A stretch of 64,000 nt of DNA from Neomoorella sulfitireducens (lineage in GTDB: Bacteria; Bacillota; DSM-521; Neomoorellales; Neomoorellaceae): positions 248,001-312,000 of the forward strand of contig NZ_JANRHG010000001.1 of the NCBI RefSeq assembly GCF_024733845.1, read 5' to 3'. This document shows positions 34,892 to 45,166 of the stretch, one piece after another. Under the pieces are notes generated by a model, which was given only the letters and a program-made list of their open reading frames with translations, was not told the origin of the DNA and did not search any database. The position numbers and the translations under genes are program-made. Positions within the stretch are counted from its first letter, which is position 1; every line of letters begins with the position of its first letter.

Positions 34892-35725
34892 TTAAGACCT
34901 CCAGGGCCAGAAGAAGGTATTATGGTTATCCTGAGGTAATAATAAACTCTGCAATAGTTCCTTCAGGTTTTTCTCGTCCAGGAAGCGGGTCAGCTTACCC
35001 CCTTCGGCCACGGAAATGGCCCCCGTTTCTTCCGACACCACCAGGATCACGGCATCAGATATCTCACTGATCCCGAGGGCCGCCCGGTGCCTGGTCCCAA
35101 GCTGTTTGCTTAAATAGGGGCTTTCGGAAAGGGGCAGGAAACAGCCGGCAGCTACCACCCGGTCCCCCCGGATGATGGCCGCCCCGTCGTGGAATGGTGT
35201 CAGGGGTACGAAAATATTAATCAACAGCTCGGCGGAAACGACGCCGTCCACCCGGATACCCGTTTCAATATAGTCATTGAGGCCTGTTTCCCGTTCGATA
35301 ACTACCAGGGCACCGGTACGGTTTTTCGAGAGTACCTGGGCGGCCCTGACCAGCTCATTGATTAGTTTTTCCATGTCTTCGGCACCCAGGACGGTTAAGG
35401 GCCGGGCAAAAAACTTCCCCCGGCCCAGCTGCTCCAGGGCCCGCCGCAGTTCCGGCTGGAAGACTACCGGCAGGGCCACGACAATCACCAGACGCAGCTG
35501 GCTTAAGATCCAGTTGATGGTGGTCAGGTGCAGGCGCTCGGCAATGACCGAGGCTACCACCAGCACTACCAGTCCCTTGATGAGCTGAACGGCGCGTGTA
35601 CCCCTGATGAGCATAATAAATTTATAAATGACAAAAGCAACGATGCTGATATCAAGGGTTATCCGCAAAATATCGAATATGTTTAATGACAGCAAGTAGC
35701 GCCACAGGGCCGCCAAACCATTCAC
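34892..35725 (-). CDS. cdaA: diadenylate cyclase CdaA
   Basis: A 277-residue membrane cyclase making c-di-AMP from two ATP. Three N-terminal helices (about 12-80) are followed by the DAC domain, with the DGA motif in PFHDGAAIIRGD and the RHR motif in LGTRHRAALGIS. It starts at a GTG at 35725. It heads cdaA-cdaR-glmM and is divergent from the DUF881 genes. c-di-AMP controls potassium and osmolyte transport and cell-wall homeostasis in Firmicutes. Confidence 0.95.
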   Translation of the reverse strand: MNGLAALWRYLLSLNIFDILRITLDISIVAFVIYKFIMLIRGTRAVQLIKGLVVLVVASVIAERLHLTTINWILSQLRLVIVVALPVVFQPELRRALEQLGRGKFFARPLTVLGAEDMEKLINELVRAAQVLSKNRTGALVVIERETGLNDYIETGIRVDGVVSAELLINIFVPLTPFHDGAAIIRGDRVVAAGCFLPLSESPYLSKQLGTRHRAALGISEISDAVILVVSEETGAISVAEGGKLTRFLDEKNLKELLQSLLLPQDNHNTFFWPWRS

Positions 35726-35829
35726 CCCGAATTTTCCCGCGGGCTTTAGTTAGTATATGGAGGTCCTGTCACTTCATTCGACAGTCATAAGGTGAATCCC
35801 TTCTTTTTCAAGTTGCCCGTTTTTACTAG

Positions 35830-35858
35830 TTGTCACCGGCCGGTACTTCATATAAAAT
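35830..35858 (+). promoter_or_regulatory. sigma-A promoter of the DUF881 genes
   Basis: TTGTCA and TAAAAT are 17 bases apart. Transcription would begin about 16 bases before the TTG start, almost at the ribosome-binding site. Confidence 0.6.
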
Positions 35859-35880
35859 AGCGCTAAAGGAGGAGTCTACC

Positions 35881-36618
35881 TTGCGTAAAATTTATTCTTC
35901 CCTGCTCCTCATCAGCCTTTTATCCGGGCTCCTGGTAGCGTGGCAGTGGCGTTCCCATCTGGCCACTGCAGCCCTGGAACAGGAGGACCCCGCACTTATT
36001 GATATTATTCATTCCCTAGAAGAAGAAGACGCCTCTTTGGAAAATACCATCGCCGAACTGCGCGACCAGATTGAAGCCCTCCAGAAAGACAGGTCCCAGG
36101 GTAAGGGACGCCTGACACAGCTGCAGCAGGAAATTGAAAAGCTGAAACTGGCTGCCGGCCTAACTCCCGTTACCGGGCCGGGCATCGTCGTCACCCTGGA
36201 CGATAATATCGCCGGCGCCCAGGCCGCCAAAAACAGCTCGCCAACAACGTATAAGCCGGAAGACTATATAATTCACGATAAAAACGTCCTTTACCTGGTC
36301 AATGAAATAAAGGCTGCCGGCGCCGAGGCCATTGCCGTCAACGGCCAGCGAATTGTCTCCAGTACGGACATTCGCTGCGTAGGTACCGTCATCCTGGTGA
36401 ATTCTACCCGCCTGGCCCCACCCTACGAGATCGAGGCCATCGGCAATCCCGATGTCCTGGAGGCGGCTGTGCAAAGGTCAGTTGATTTCTCTTTCTTAAA
36501 AAGCCGTGACTTCCCGGTCAAGGTGACCAGATCCTTAAGCCTCACCCTGCCGGCGTACAAAGGCGGTTTCACCCAGAACCATGTCCGCCTGGTTAAGTCA
36601 GGGGGGCAGCAGCAATGA
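35881..36618 (+). CDS. DUF881 family envelope protein, first copy
   Basis: A protein of 245 residues when started at the TTG at 35881, which has AAAGGAGGAG just upstream. The open frame reaches to 35830, but those codons would overlap the promoter. It has one N-terminal membrane helix (SSLLLISLLSGLLVAWQW), a coiled coil (about 35-90) and a C-terminal DUF881 domain with TGPGIVVTLDD, LVNEIKAAGAEAIAVNGQRI and AIGNPDVLE. The fold is extracytoplasmic. It overlaps the second copy by ATGA. The function is unknown; DUF881 genes cluster with envelope and division genes in Firmicutes. Confidence 0.85.
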   Translation: MRKIYSSLLLISLLSGLLVAWQWRSHLATAALEQEDPALIDIIHSLEEEDASLENTIAELRDQIEALQKDRSQGKGRLTQLQQEIEKLKLAAGLTPVTGPGIVVTLDDNIAGAQAAKNSSPTTYKPEDYIIHDKNVLYLVNEIKAAGAEAIAVNGQRIVSSTDIRCVGTVILVNSTRLAPPYEIEAIGNPDVLEAAVQRSVDFSFLKSRDFPVKVTRSLSLTLPAYKGGFTQNHVRLVKSGGQQQ

Positions 36619-37343
36619 CTAAGAAAAAGGGTTGGCCCATTTCACTGACCATTGTCTTTTTAATCCTGGGGTTACTGCTTTCCCTCCAGTTCCGCACCCA
36701 GCGGCTCCTGGCCAGCTCCCTGGAAGCCCAGAAAACCGAAGACCTGGTGGCCATGTGGAAGGATTTAACCAGCAAGCGCAACAAGCTCCAGGACGAAATT
36801 GCCCAGCTACAGGAGCAGCTCTTTACCCTGAAAGCCGCTTCCGGCGAGGATAGCGCTGCCGAAACGGCCCTGGAAAAGGAGCTGGACCGCCTGCAGGTAA
36901 TTACCGGCATCATTCCCGTAAAAGGGCCGGGAATTACGATTACCATCACCGGCGATGCCCCCCTCCTCTATGAAGACCTGGTGGACATTGTCAACGAGCT
37001 CTGGGCCTCAGGAGCCGAAGCTATAGCCATAAACGAACATCGCATCGGTATATCTACTGCCATTGCCGATACAGAAGAGGGTGCGCGGGTCTACATCACC
37101 GTCAACGGCGAAAAGCTCCTCTACCCTATTGTTATTAAAGCCATTGGCGACCCCCACACCCTGGAAAAGGGTTTAACCTTTACCGGCGGTCTAATAGAAA
37201 ACCTCAATAAATTGTTCAACATCTACCCCGACATTAAAAAAGAGCAGGACCTGCAGTTGCCGGGAACCTCCCTGCCCCGCTGGCAGTACGCTAAATCCCC
37301 GCCCCCTGATACGCAAACGTCACAACAAAGCCAGGCAAAATGA
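36615..37343 (+). CDS. DUF881 family envelope protein, second copy
   Basis: A 242-residue paralogue of the preceding protein. It has one membrane helix (about 8-25), a coiled coil, and the DUF881 domain with VKGPGITITITGDAPLLYED, LWASGAEAIAINEHRIG and AIGDPHTLEKG. It starts at an ATG overlapping the first copy's stop, and its own stop sits in the loop of the terminator hairpin. The two probably act together, perhaps as a heteromer, next to the cell-wall precursor cluster. Confidence 0.85.
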   Translation: MTKKKGWPISLTIVFLILGLLLSLQFRTQRLLASSLEAQKTEDLVAMWKDLTSKRNKLQDEIAQLQEQLFTLKAASGEDSAAETALEKELDRLQVITGIIPVKGPGITITITGDAPLLYEDLVDIVNELWASGAEAIAINEHRIGISTAIADTEEGARVYITVNGEKLLYPIVIKAIGDPHTLEKGLTFTGGLIENLNKLFNIYPDIKKEQDLQLPGTSLPRWQYAKSPPPDTQTSQQSQAK

Positions 37344-37358
37344 AAGCCTGGCTTTTTT
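37329..37358. terminator. bidirectional terminator, DUF881 genes / cimA
   Basis: AGCCAGGC / GCCTGGCT pairs over 8 bases followed by TTTTTT on the plus strand, and by TTTGTTGTG on the minus strand. It ends the DUF881 operon and probably also the ilv-leu operon. Confidence 0.85.
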
Positions 37359-38946
37359 ACGTGGCTGCCGCCTTTTTATTCAGGTCCTGGGACTGCTTTA
37401 AAAGGGCGTATTCCATACTGTCCAGCAGGGCTTCCCAGCTGGCTTCAATAATATTGGTAGAGACGCCGACGGTATTCCAGGAGCTAGTACCATCCCTGGA
37501 TTCAATTAAAACCCGGACCCCGGCGCTGGTAGCATCCTTTTCATCCAGTACCCGCACCTTGTAGTCAGTGAGGCGCATGCGGCCGATGGCGGGGAATACT
37601 TCCTCCAGGGCCTTGCGCAGGGCGTTGTCCATGGCGTTGACGGGACCGTTGCCTTCCGCCGCTGTATGGACTACCTGGTCGCCCACCTTAAGCTTCACGA
37701 TGGCTTCCGAGGTGGCTTCCTGTCCCGGCCGTTTTTCCACCAGGGTCTTGACGTACTCTACTTCAAAGGGTTGCCGGTACTCGCCCGTCGTCTTCCGTAA
37801 AAATAACTCCAGGGAAGCGTCGGCACCTTCAAACTGGTAGCCCCGGCGCTCCATTTCTTTAATACCGTCTATAAGGACCTGCTCCTTTTCGGGAGAAAGG
37901 GCCAGGCCCATTTCTTCGGCCTTGCAGCGCAGGTTACTTGCCCCGGCCTGGTCCGACATTAATATGCGCCGCTCATTGCCCACCAGCCGGGGGGGGATGT
38001 GTTCGTAGGTTTGGGAAGCCTTCAAGACGGCGCTGACATGGATGCCGCCCTTATGGGCGAAGGCGCTATAGCCGACGAAGGGCTGGTTGCCGGGCGGTAC
38101 CACATTGGCAATCTCGCTGACGTAGCGGGAAACTTCTGTAAGCAGGCTCAACTGCCCCGGAGGTAAACACCGGTAGCCCTTTTTTAGTTCCAGGTTGGGC
38201 AGCACCGAACATAAATTGGCATTACCGCAGCGCTCGCCGAAACCGTTGATGGTCCCCTGTACCTGGCGGCAGCCGGCAGCAACTGCGGCCAGGGTGTTGG
38301 CTACCGCCAGATCGCCGTCGTTATGGGCGTGAATCCCCAGGGGCACCTGGATGTCCTGGCGTACCCGGGTTACGATAGCTGCAACTTCTTCGGGAAGGCA
38401 GCCACCGTTGGTGTCGCACAGGACTACCCAGCTGGCCCCGGCAGACGCCGCGGCCTTTAAAGTAGCCAAGGCATAATCGGGATTGGCTTTAAAACCGTCG
38501 AAGAAGTGCTCGGCATCATAGATTACTTCCAGACCCGCCGCCGCCAGGAAGGCGACGCTTTCGGCAATCATGGCCAGGTTTTCTTCCAGGGTGGTCTCCA
38601 GGGCCGCCGTTACATGGAGGTCCCAGGACTTACCGAAGATAGCCGCTGCCTTTGCCCCGGCCTCCTTGATGGCCAGCAGGTTGGCGTCATCCCGGGCATT
38701 CCCGCCGGGCTTGCGGGTGCGGCCAAAGGCTACGAGCCTGGCCTGCCGCCATCGGAGCTCCCTGGCCCGCTGGAAAAACTCCAAATCTTTGGGGTTGGCC
38801 CAGGGCCAGCCGCCTTCGATATAGTCCACGCCCAGGTGGTCCAGCCGGGCGGCGATCTTTATTTTATCTTCTACCGACAGGCTGATGCCCTCGCCCTGGC
38901 TGCCGTCCCTCAGGGTGGTGTCGTATACGTAAATTTTTTCGGCCAT
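37357..38946 (-). CDS. cimA: (R)-citramalate synthase CimA
   Basis: A 529-residue enzyme of the isopropylmalate/homocitrate synthase superfamily. VYDTTLRDGSQGEGISLSVED is the substrate/metal site in the wording of the citramalate branch (GSQ rather than GEQ). HAHNDGDLAVANTLAAVAAG holds the metal His pair, and a C-terminal LeuA-type regulatory domain follows (from about 390). It condenses pyruvate and acetyl-CoA, feeding 2-oxobutyrate for isoleucine via LeuBCD. No threonine deaminase gene is present in the operon, which fits. Last gene of the operon, starting 3 bases after leuB. Confidence 0.92.
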   Translation of the reverse strand: MAEKIYVYDTTLRDGSQGEGISLSVEDKIKIAARLDHLGVDYIEGGWPWANPKDLEFFQRARELRWRQARLVAFGRTRKPGGNARDDANLLAIKEAGAKAAAIFGKSWDLHVTAALETTLEENLAMIAESVAFLAAAGLEVIYDAEHFFDGFKANPDYALATLKAAASAGASWVVLCDTNGGCLPEEVAAIVTRVRQDIQVPLGIHAHNDGDLAVANTLAAVAAGCRQVQGTINGFGERCGNANLCSVLPNLELKKGYRCLPPGQLSLLTEVSRYVSEIANVVPPGNQPFVGYSAFAHKGGIHVSAVLKASQTYEHIPPRLVGNERRILMSDQAGASNLRCKAEEMGLALSPEKEQVLIDGIKEMERRGYQFEGADASLELFLRKTTGEYRQPFEVEYVKTLVEKRPGQEATSEAIVKLKVGDQVVHTAAEGNGPVNAMDNALRKALEEVFPAIGRMRLTDYKVRVLDEKDATSAGVRVLIESRDGTSSWNTVGVSTNIIEASWEALLDSMEYALLKQSQDLNKKAAAT

Positions 38947-38949
38947 TAG

Positions 38950-40023
38950 CTATCCCTCTTGCAGCTCCCGCCGCACCAGGGCACCCATCTCCGCCGTTCC
39001 CACCAGGGAGGTACCCGGTACGTAAATATCGGCAGTACGGTAACCTTTAGCCAGCACCCGTCCGACGGCCGCCTCCACAGCAGCCGCCGCCCCATCCATC
39101 TTAAAGGAGTACTTGAGCATCATGGCCGCCGAGAGGATTGTGGCCAGGGGATTGGCCTTTTGTTGCCCGGCAATATCCGGGGCCGAACCGTGAACCGGTT
39201 CATAAAGGGCTACCTGGCCGCCAATGCTGGCTGAAGGCAGCATACCTATGGAACCCGTAAGGACGGAAGCCTGGTCGCTTAAGATATCGCCAAAGGTATT
39301 TTCGGTCACAATGACATCAAATTGGGTCGGCCGGCGGACCAGCTGCATGGCACAGTTATCGACATACATGTGTTCCACGGTTACCTCGGGAAACTCGCTT
39401 TTCAAGCTTTCCACCGTGTCCCGCCACAGCCGCGAACTGGTGAGGACGTTGGCCTTATCGACGCTGGTTAAGTGACGGCGACGGCTGCGGGCTATGGTGA
39501 AGGCCAGGCGAACAATGCGCTCTATTTCCGCCCTGGTATAGAGCATGGTATCGTAGGCTACCTCGCCTGTATCCGTTTTTTCCCGCTTTTTCGGGCCGAA
39601 GTAGAGGCCGCCCGTGAGCTCCCGGATAATAAGCAGGTCGGTGCCGGCAATTATTTCCCTTTTTAAAGGGGAAGCCTCCGCCAGGGGCTCAAAGAGATAG
39701 GCCGGCCTTAAATTGGCATAAAGGCCGAGCTCCTTGCGCAGGGGCAGGAGGGCGGCCGTTTCCGGGCGTTCCTCCGGCGGCAGGGCATCCCATTTAGGAC
39801 CGCCCACCGCTCCCAGGAGGACGGCATCGCTCCGGCGGCAGAGGTCTAAAGTTTCCGGCGGCAAAGCCTGGCCCCGGGCGTCAATGGCCGCTCCCCCTAC
39901 CAGGGCTTCGGTAAACCGGAACTCTATCCCCGCCTGGCGGCCGATTACCTCCAGGACCTTTACGGCCTCGGGTACAATTTCGGGACCGATGCCGTCGCCG
40001 GGTAAAACGGTAATTCTATACAT
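38950..40023 (-). CDS. leuB: 3-isopropylmalate dehydrogenase LeuB
   Basis: A 357-residue NAD-dependent oxidative decarboxylase. Visible hallmarks are [14 protein letters not shown], the ELTGGLYFG signature, [13 protein letters not shown] and [20 protein letters not shown] with the metal Asp residues, and [13 protein letters not shown]. Full length. It overlaps leuD by 8 bases. It serves leucine and, with LeuCD and CimA, isoleucine synthesis. Confidence 0.96.
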   Translation of the reverse strand: MYRITVLPGDGIGPEIVPEAVKVLEVIGRQAGIEFRFTEALVGGAAIDARGQALPPETLDLCRRSDAVLLGAVGGPKWDALPPEERPETAALLPLRKELGLYANLRPAYLFEPLAEASPLKREIIAGTDLLIIRELTGGLYFGPKKREKTDTGEVAYDTMLYTRAEIERIVRLAFTIARSRRRHLTSVDKANVLTSSRLWRDTVESLKSEFPEVTVEHMYVDNCAMQLVRRPTQFDVIVTENTFGDILSDQASVLTGSIGMLPSASIGGQVALYEPVHGSAPDIAGQQKANPLATILSAAMMLKYSFKMDGAAAAVEAAVGRVLAKGYRTADIYVPGTSLVGTAEMGALVRRELQEG

Positions 40024-40516
40024 TGACCTTCACCCTCCCTGCCACGTAGGACATCAGCCCCCCGGCGGCGATAAGTTCCTGCATAAAGGGCGGGAAGGGA
40101 GCCACCGGATAGGTTTCCCCTTTCGTCAGGTTCACTATTTCGCCCTTCTCGGCGTCGATTTTTACCTCATCCCCGGCCTCTATCCCCGCCGCCGCGGCCG
40201 GGGACTCAAAGATGGGAAGACCAATGTTGATGGCATTGCGGTAGAAGATGCGGGCAAAGGAGGCAGCGATGACCGCCGCCACCCCGGCGGCCTTGATGGC
40301 CACCGGCGCATGCTCCCGGGAACTGCCGCAGCCGAAGTTTTTCCCGGCGACGATTATCTCTCCTGTTTTTACCCTCCCGGCAAAGGTGGGGTCGGCGTCT
40401 TCCATGCAGTGGCGGGCAAGTTCTCCGGGGTCGCTGGTATTTAAATAGCGCGCCGGGATGATGGCGTCGGTGTCGATATCATTGCCGAAGGTGTGGCATT
40501 TACCCTGGATGATCAT
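40016..40516 (-). CDS. leuD: 3-isopropylmalate dehydratase small subunit LeuD
   Basis: A 166-residue small subunit of the short form. [16 protein letters not shown] and [21 protein letters not shown] are the swivel-domain motifs of the aconitase family. It overlaps leuC by ATGA, the usual coupling, and pairs with LeuC to isomerise isopropylmalate and probably citramalate. Confidence 0.96.
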   Translation of the reverse strand: MIIQGKCHTFGNDIDTDAIIPARYLNTSDPGELARHCMEDADPTFAGRVKTGEIIVAGKNFGCGSSREHAPVAIKAAGVAAVIAASFARIFYRNAINIGLPIFESPAAAAGIEAGDEVKIDAEKGEIVNLTKGETYPVAPFPPFMQELIAAGGLMSYVAGRVKVNV

Positions 40517-41778
40517 TTTATTACCTCCTCGGGGGCGGCGATTCTCCCTTTGACGGCGCTGGCGGCGGCTACGGCCGGTCCGGCGAGATAGACTTCGCTT
40601 TCCGGGTGACCCATGCGGCCGACGAAGTTGCGGTTGGTGGTGGCTACGGCCCGCTCGCCTCTGGCCAGGATCCCCATGTGCCCGCCCAGGCAGGGGCCGC
40701 AGGTAGGCGTGGAGACGGCGGCGCCGGCTGCGATAAAGGTGGCTATCAGCCCTTCGGCCAGGGCGTCGGCGTAAATCTTCTGGGTGCCGGGGATGATGAT
40801 GAGCCTTACTTCGGGATGGACTTTCTGCCCTTTCAGAATGTGCGCCGCCACCCGCAGGTCTTCCATACGGCCGTTGGTGCAGCTACCGATGACTACCTGG
40901 TCGATTTTGATCTCACCTATTTCTTTGACGCTCCTGGCGTTCTCCGGCAGGTGGGGCAGGGCTACCTGGGGCTCGATTTTCCCGGCATCGATGTCTATTT
41001 CCCGGGCATACCTGGCGTCCGGGTCGCTCTGGTAGATGCGGTAGTCCCTTTGCAGCCGTCCCCGGAGGTAGTCTATGGTCTTTTCATCCACCGGGAAGAT
41101 GCCGTTCTTGCCGCCGGCTTCGATGGCCATGTTGGCCATGGTGAAGCGGCCGTCCATGGAGAGCTCGCTTATGGCTTCCCCGGTAAATTCCATGGCCATG
41201 TAGCGGGCGCCGTCGACGCCGATCTGGCCGATGGTGAAGAGGATGAGGTCTTTGCCGCCCACCCAGGGCTGGAGCCTGCCGTGGTAGCGGAAGAGGATGG
41301 TTTCGGGTACTTTAAACCACAGCTCGCCGGTGGCCATGGCGGCGGCCAGGTCGGTGGAGCCGACGCCGGTGGCAAAGGCCCCCAGGGCCCCGTAGGTGCA
41401 GGTGTGGGAGTCGGCGCCGATGACCAGGTCCCCGGGGCCGACCAGCCCTGCTTCGGGCAGCAGGCAGTGCTCGATGCCCATGCGGCCGATTTCAAAGTAG
41501 TTGGTGAGCCCCTGCTCCCGGGCGAAGTCGCGCAGGATTTTCGCCTGCTCGGCGGACTTGATGTCTTTGGCGGGCGTGAAGTGGTCGGGTACCAGCACCA
41601 CCTTCTCCGGGTCGAAGACTTTCTTGAGGCCGAGTTTCTTGAATTCCTGGATGGCCAGGGGGGCGGTGATGTCGTTCCCCAGGGCCATGTCTACCCTGGC
41701 GTTAATGAGCTGGCCCGGTTCGACCGTATCTAAGCCGGCGTGGGCGGCCAGGATCTTTTCGGTGATGGTCATGCCCAT
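40513..41778 (-). CDS. leuC: 3-isopropylmalate dehydratase large subunit LeuC
   Basis: A 421-residue iron-sulfur subunit of the archaeal/clostridial short LeuC type. The three cluster Cys are in [24 protein letters not shown] and [12 protein letters not shown]. It ends EEVIK with the leuD start overlapping. The 133-base gap to leuA contains a large inverted repeat. Confidence 0.96.
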   Translation of the reverse strand: MGMTITEKILAAHAGLDTVEPGQLINARVDMALGNDITAPLAIQEFKKLGLKKVFDPEKVVLVPDHFTPAKDIKSAEQAKILRDFAREQGLTNYFEIGRMGIEHCLLPEAGLVGPGDLVIGADSHTCTYGALGAFATGVGSTDLAAAMATGELWFKVPETILFRYHGRLQPWVGGKDLILFTIGQIGVDGARYMAMEFTGEAISELSMDGRFTMANMAIEAGGKNGIFPVDEKTIDYLRGRLQRDYRIYQSDPDARYAREIDIDAGKIEPQVALPHLPENARSVKEIGEIKIDQVVIGSCTNGRMEDLRVAAHILKGQKVHPEVRLIIIPGTQKIYADALAEGLIATFIAAGAAVSTPTCGPCLGGHMGILARGERAVATTNRNFVGRMGHPESEVYLAGPAVAAASAVKGRIAAPEEVIK

Positions 41779-41814
41779 GGAGTTCCCTTCTTCCTGCTAA
41801 AGTAACTCTTTTTT

Positions 41815-41868
41815 GGCTGGCTATGTTTGCGCTCGCTCCGTGGTCCTCGCTGCAAACAAATGCCAGCC
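41815..41868. repeat. large inverted repeat between leuA and leuC
   Basis: GGCTGGC-TAT-GTTTGC (41815-41830) faces GCAAAC-AAAT-GCCAGCC (41852-41868) around a 21-base GC-rich loop (GCTCGCTCCGTGGTCCTCGC). The stem has 13 pairs with one internal loop. On the coding strand it is followed by A residues, not T, so it is not a classic terminator. It may be a dispersed palindromic element or an mRNA-processing site within the operon. Confidence 0.65.
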
Positions 41869-41911
41869 CCAAACAGTTTTGGTTCGCTCTACCTCTGTTT
41901 CGTCCCCTGCT

Positions 41912-43459
41912 TCACGCTTCCAAAACCTGCAAGTTCTCTTCCCCAATTTCGTAAACGACTTTATTAATCGCGTTCAGGTAGGCGCGGGCGCTGGCTTCCA
42001 GGACGTCGGTGCTGATGCCCCGGCCGATGAAGACCCGGCCGGCATACTCGACTTTAACGGTGACCTCGCCCACGGCGTCTTTGCCGCCAGTCACGGCGTT
42101 GAGGGCGTAGGATTTAAGACAAACAGGAATGCGCGTTATCTTGTCGATGGCCTTGAAGGCGGCGTCCACAGGGCCCTCGCCGCAGGCCGCTTCTTCCATT
42201 AATTCCTCGCCCACCCGCAGGCCGATGGTAGCCGTGGGGACCACCCGGTTGCCCGTGGAGATGTGGATGTGCTCCAGGACAAATTTTTCGGGGATCTGTT
42301 TGATCTCGTGCTCGACGATGGCCTCCAGGTCGCGGTCGGTAATATCTTTCTTACGGTCGGCCAGTTCTTTGAAACGGGCAAAGGCTTTATCGAGTTCCGC
42401 TTCATTGAGCTTAAAGCCCAGTTCTTCCAGGCGGGTACGCAGGGCGTGGCGGCCGGAGTGCTTACCCAGGACGATATTGTTCTGTACCAGGCCGATCATG
42501 GCCGGGTTCATAATCTCGTAGGTGGTACGTTCCTTCAGGACGCCGTCCTGGTGGATGCCGGCTTCATGGGCAAAGGCGTTCTTGCCCACAATAGCCTTGT
42601 TGTACTGGACGGGCATGCCGGTCAAACTGCTCACCAGCCTGCTGGTGCGGTAAATCTCCTCGGTAACGATGCCCGTGTGGCAGCCGTAATAGTCGCGGCG
42701 GGTATAGAGGGCCATGACCAGTTCCTCCAGGGCCGTATTGCCGGCCCGCTCGCCGATGCCGTTGATGGCTCCTTCTACCTGGAGGGCGCCATTCTCAATG
42801 GCCGCCAGGGAATTGGCCACCGCCAGGCCCAGGTCGTTGTGGCAGTGGACGCTGATTTGCACCCGGTCAATACCCGGTACCCGCCGGCGAATCTCGGCAA
42901 TAAGATGACCGAACTCGGCCGGGGTGGCATAGCCGACGGTGTCCGGGATATTGAGGACGGTGGCCCCGGACTCAATGGCTGCCGCCAGCACCTGGCACAT
43001 GAAGTCGATATCGCTCCGGGAAGCGTCTTCCGGAGAAAACTCCACGTCCCGGCAGTAGCTTTTGGCCCTGGCCACCCCTTTGCGGACTGCTGCCAGGACC
43101 TCTTCCCGTGTCATGCGCAGTTTATATTTTAAATGAATGTCCGAGGTAGCAATAAAGACATGAATGCGTGGCCTTTTGGCTTCCTGCAGCGCTTCCCAGG
43201 CCCGGTCGATATCCCGTTCGCTGATCCGCGCCAGGCCGGCAATAACCGGCCCTTCCACCTCCCTGGCTATGGCGCGTACGGCTTCAAAGTCACCGGGGGA
43301 GGCTATGGGAAAACCGGCTTCAATAACGTCAACCCCCAGGCGGGCCAGCTGGCGGGCGATTTTCAGCTTCTCCTCGACATTCAGGCTTACCCCGGGCGAC
43401 TGCTCCCCATCGCGCAGGGTGGTATCAAAAATATAAATCCTCTTGCTGGTATCACTCAT
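41912..43459 (-). CDS. leuA: 2-isopropylmalate synthase LeuA
   Basis: A 515-residue enzyme condensing 2-ketoisovalerate with acetyl-CoA. [21 protein letters not shown] is the catalytic/metal site in the true LeuA wording, [20 protein letters not shown] holds the His pair, and a leucine-binding regulatory domain occupies about 390-515. It is distinct from CimA in the same operon. Starts 25 bases after the preceding ilvB stop. Confidence 0.95.
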   Translation of the reverse strand: MSDTSKRIYIFDTTLRDGEQSPGVSLNVEEKLKIARQLARLGVDVIEAGFPIASPGDFEAVRAIAREVEGPVIAGLARISERDIDRAWEALQEAKRPRIHVFIATSDIHLKYKLRMTREEVLAAVRKGVARAKSYCRDVEFSPEDASRSDIDFMCQVLAAAIESGATVLNIPDTVGYATPAEFGHLIAEIRRRVPGIDRVQISVHCHNDLGLAVANSLAAIENGALQVEGAINGIGERAGNTALEELVMALYTRRDYYGCHTGIVTEEIYRTSRLVSSLTGMPVQYNKAIVGKNAFAHEAGIHQDGVLKERTTYEIMNPAMIGLVQNNIVLGKHSGRHALRTRLEELGFKLNEAELDKAFARFKELADRKKDITDRDLEAIVEHEIKQIPEKFVLEHIHISTGNRVVPTATIGLRVGEELMEEAACGEGPVDAAFKAIDKITRIPVCLKSYALNAVTGGKDAVGEVTVKVEYAGRVFIGRGISTDVLEASARAYLNAINKVVYEIGEENLQVLEA

Positions 43460-43483
43460 TTACATCAACCTTCCTTGGCCAGT

Positions 43484-45166
43484 TTATTCCGGCAGGAGCA
43501 TCTCGTTTAAGGCGGCTCCATTGAGGACCATGGGGTAAACCATTTCTTCTTCGCTGATCAAGCACTCGATGAGGGTGATACCGTCTTCCTGCATGGCCCG
43601 GGCCAGCGCCGGTACCACTTCTTCCTGTTTAGCAATACGCAGGCCGGTAGCCCCGTAGCACTCGGCCAGGCGAACGAAGTCGGGATTGCCGGTGAATTTT
43701 ATTGCCGTATAGCGACCCTCGTAGTAAAAATGCTGCAACTGGCGCACCATGGCCAGGCTCTGGTTGTTGAAAAGCAAAACTTTTAAGGAAATCCCCTGCT
43801 CAATAGCCGTTCCTAGCTCGGCCATACTCATCTGCAAGCTGCCGTCGCCGGTAATGAGCCACACCTGCCGGTCGGGCCGGGCCAGGGCGGCGCCAATGGC
43901 CGCCGGCAGGCCGTAACCCATGGTGCCCAGGCCGCAGGAGGAAATAAAGGTGCGGGGCTCGGTATAGCCGTAAAAGAGGGCCGCCCACATCTGGTGCTGG
44001 CCGACGTCGGTGGCGATAATAGCCCGGCCGCGGGTCATTTCCCCCAGCCGCTCGATTACCCACTGGGGCCGCACCTCACCACCCCGGCCGTAGGTGAGGG
44101 GATAATTATTACGTAAGATCTTAATGCGCTCCAGCCACTCCGGGTGCTCTGCCGGCTCTACCAGGGCCAGTAGTTCCTTCAGGACACAGCTGATATCGCC
44201 TACCAGGGGCAGGTCAACCCGCACGTTTTTACCGATTTCCGCCGGGTCTATATCTACATGGGCTATTCTAGCCCGGGGAGCAAATTTTTCTATTGCACCC
44301 GTCACCCGGTCATCAAAACGAACCCCCAGGCCCACCAGCAGGTCGCACTCCATTACGGCGTGGTTGGCGCAGGGTTTGCCGTGCAGGCCGACCATCCCCA
44401 GGGAGAGGGGGGTGTCTTCTGGAAAAGCTCCCAGGCCGGTAAGGGAGGTGGCTACCGGCGCCTGGATTTTCTCCGCCAGCTCCTGCAGGTATCCCTCCGC
44501 CCCGGAAGCGATCACCCCGCCGCCGGCAAATAAAAGCGGCCGCCGGGACTCTTTAAGGAGCCTGGCAAGGGCGCGGAGCTGGCCTGGATGGCCATGGTAA
44601 GTTGGTTTATACCCCCGCAATTCGACCTTTTCCGGGATTGGCGCCTGGCAGGGGGCCAGGGCTACGTCTTTAGGAATATCTACCAGTACCGGCCCGGGAC
44701 GGCCCGTGCTGGCTATATAAAAGGCTTCTTTAACAATGCGCGGCAGTTCTTCGACGTCCTTGACCAGGTAATTATGCTTGGTAATGGGAATGGTGATCCC
44801 GGTAATATCTGTTTCCTGGAAGGCATCGCTGCCGACCATGCTTGTGGGCACCTGGCCGGTAAAGATGACCACCGGTACGGAATCCATATACGCCGTAGCA
44901 ATGCCCGTTACCAGGTTGGTGGCCCCGGGGCCGGAGGTGGCAAAGCAGACGCCCGTCCGGCCGCTGGTGCGGGCATACCCGCTGGCGGCGTGGACGGCGT
45001 TCTGCTCCTGGCGCACCAGGATATGGTGAATGGAAGTCTGCGCCAGCTCATGGTACAGGGGCAGGACGGCACCTCCGGGATAGCCGAAAACGAGTTCCAC
45101 ACCTTCGGCCTGCAAGACCTCCATTACGGCCCGGGCGCCTGTACGCACCTTAGTCTCCTGTCCCAT
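43484..45166 (-). CDS. ilvB: acetohydroxyacid synthase large subunit, copy 1
   Basis: A thiamine-diphosphate enzyme of about 560 residues making acetolactate and acetohydroxybutyrate. The catalytic Glu is in LVRQEQNAVHAASGYAR and the ThDP-magnesium motif is ITGDGSLQMSMAELGTAIEQ. I start at the ATG at 45166 (MGQETKVRTGARAVMEVLQ), which has GGAGG upstream and overlaps ilvN by 17 bases; the open frame runs a further 48 bases upstream. A second catalytic-subunit gene lies on the other side of ilvN. Confidence 0.94.
   Translation of the reverse strand: MGQETKVRTGARAVMEVLQAEGVELVFGYPGGAVLPLYHELAQTSIHHILVRQEQNAVHAASGYARTSGRTGVCFATSGPGATNLVTGIATAYMDSVPVVIFTGQVPTSMVGSDAFQETDITGITIPITKHNYLVKDVEELPRIVKEAFYIASTGRPGPVLVDIPKDVALAPCQAPIPEKVELRGYKPTYHGHPGQLRALARLLKESRRPLLFAGGGVIASGAEGYLQELAEKIQAPVATSLTGLGAFPEDTPLSLGMVGLHGKPCANHAVMECDLLVGLGVRFDDRVTGAIEKFAPRARIAHVDIDPAEIGKNVRVDLPLVGDISCVLKELLALVEPAEHPEWLERIKILRNNYPLTYGRGGEVRPQWVIERLGEMTRGRAIIATDVGQHQMWAALFYGYTEPRTFISSCGLGTMGYGLPAAIGAALARPDRQVWLITGDGSLQMSMAELGTAIEQGISLKVLLFNNQSLAMVRQLQHFYYEGRYTAIKFTGNPDFVRLAECYGATGLRIAKQEEVVPALARAMQEDGITLIECLISEEEMVYPMVLNGAALNEMLLPE

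Noticed and set aside
40606-41733. 375-codon plus-strand frame opposite leuC
   Set aside because: leuC is complete and unmistakable on the minus strand; this is its mirror frame.
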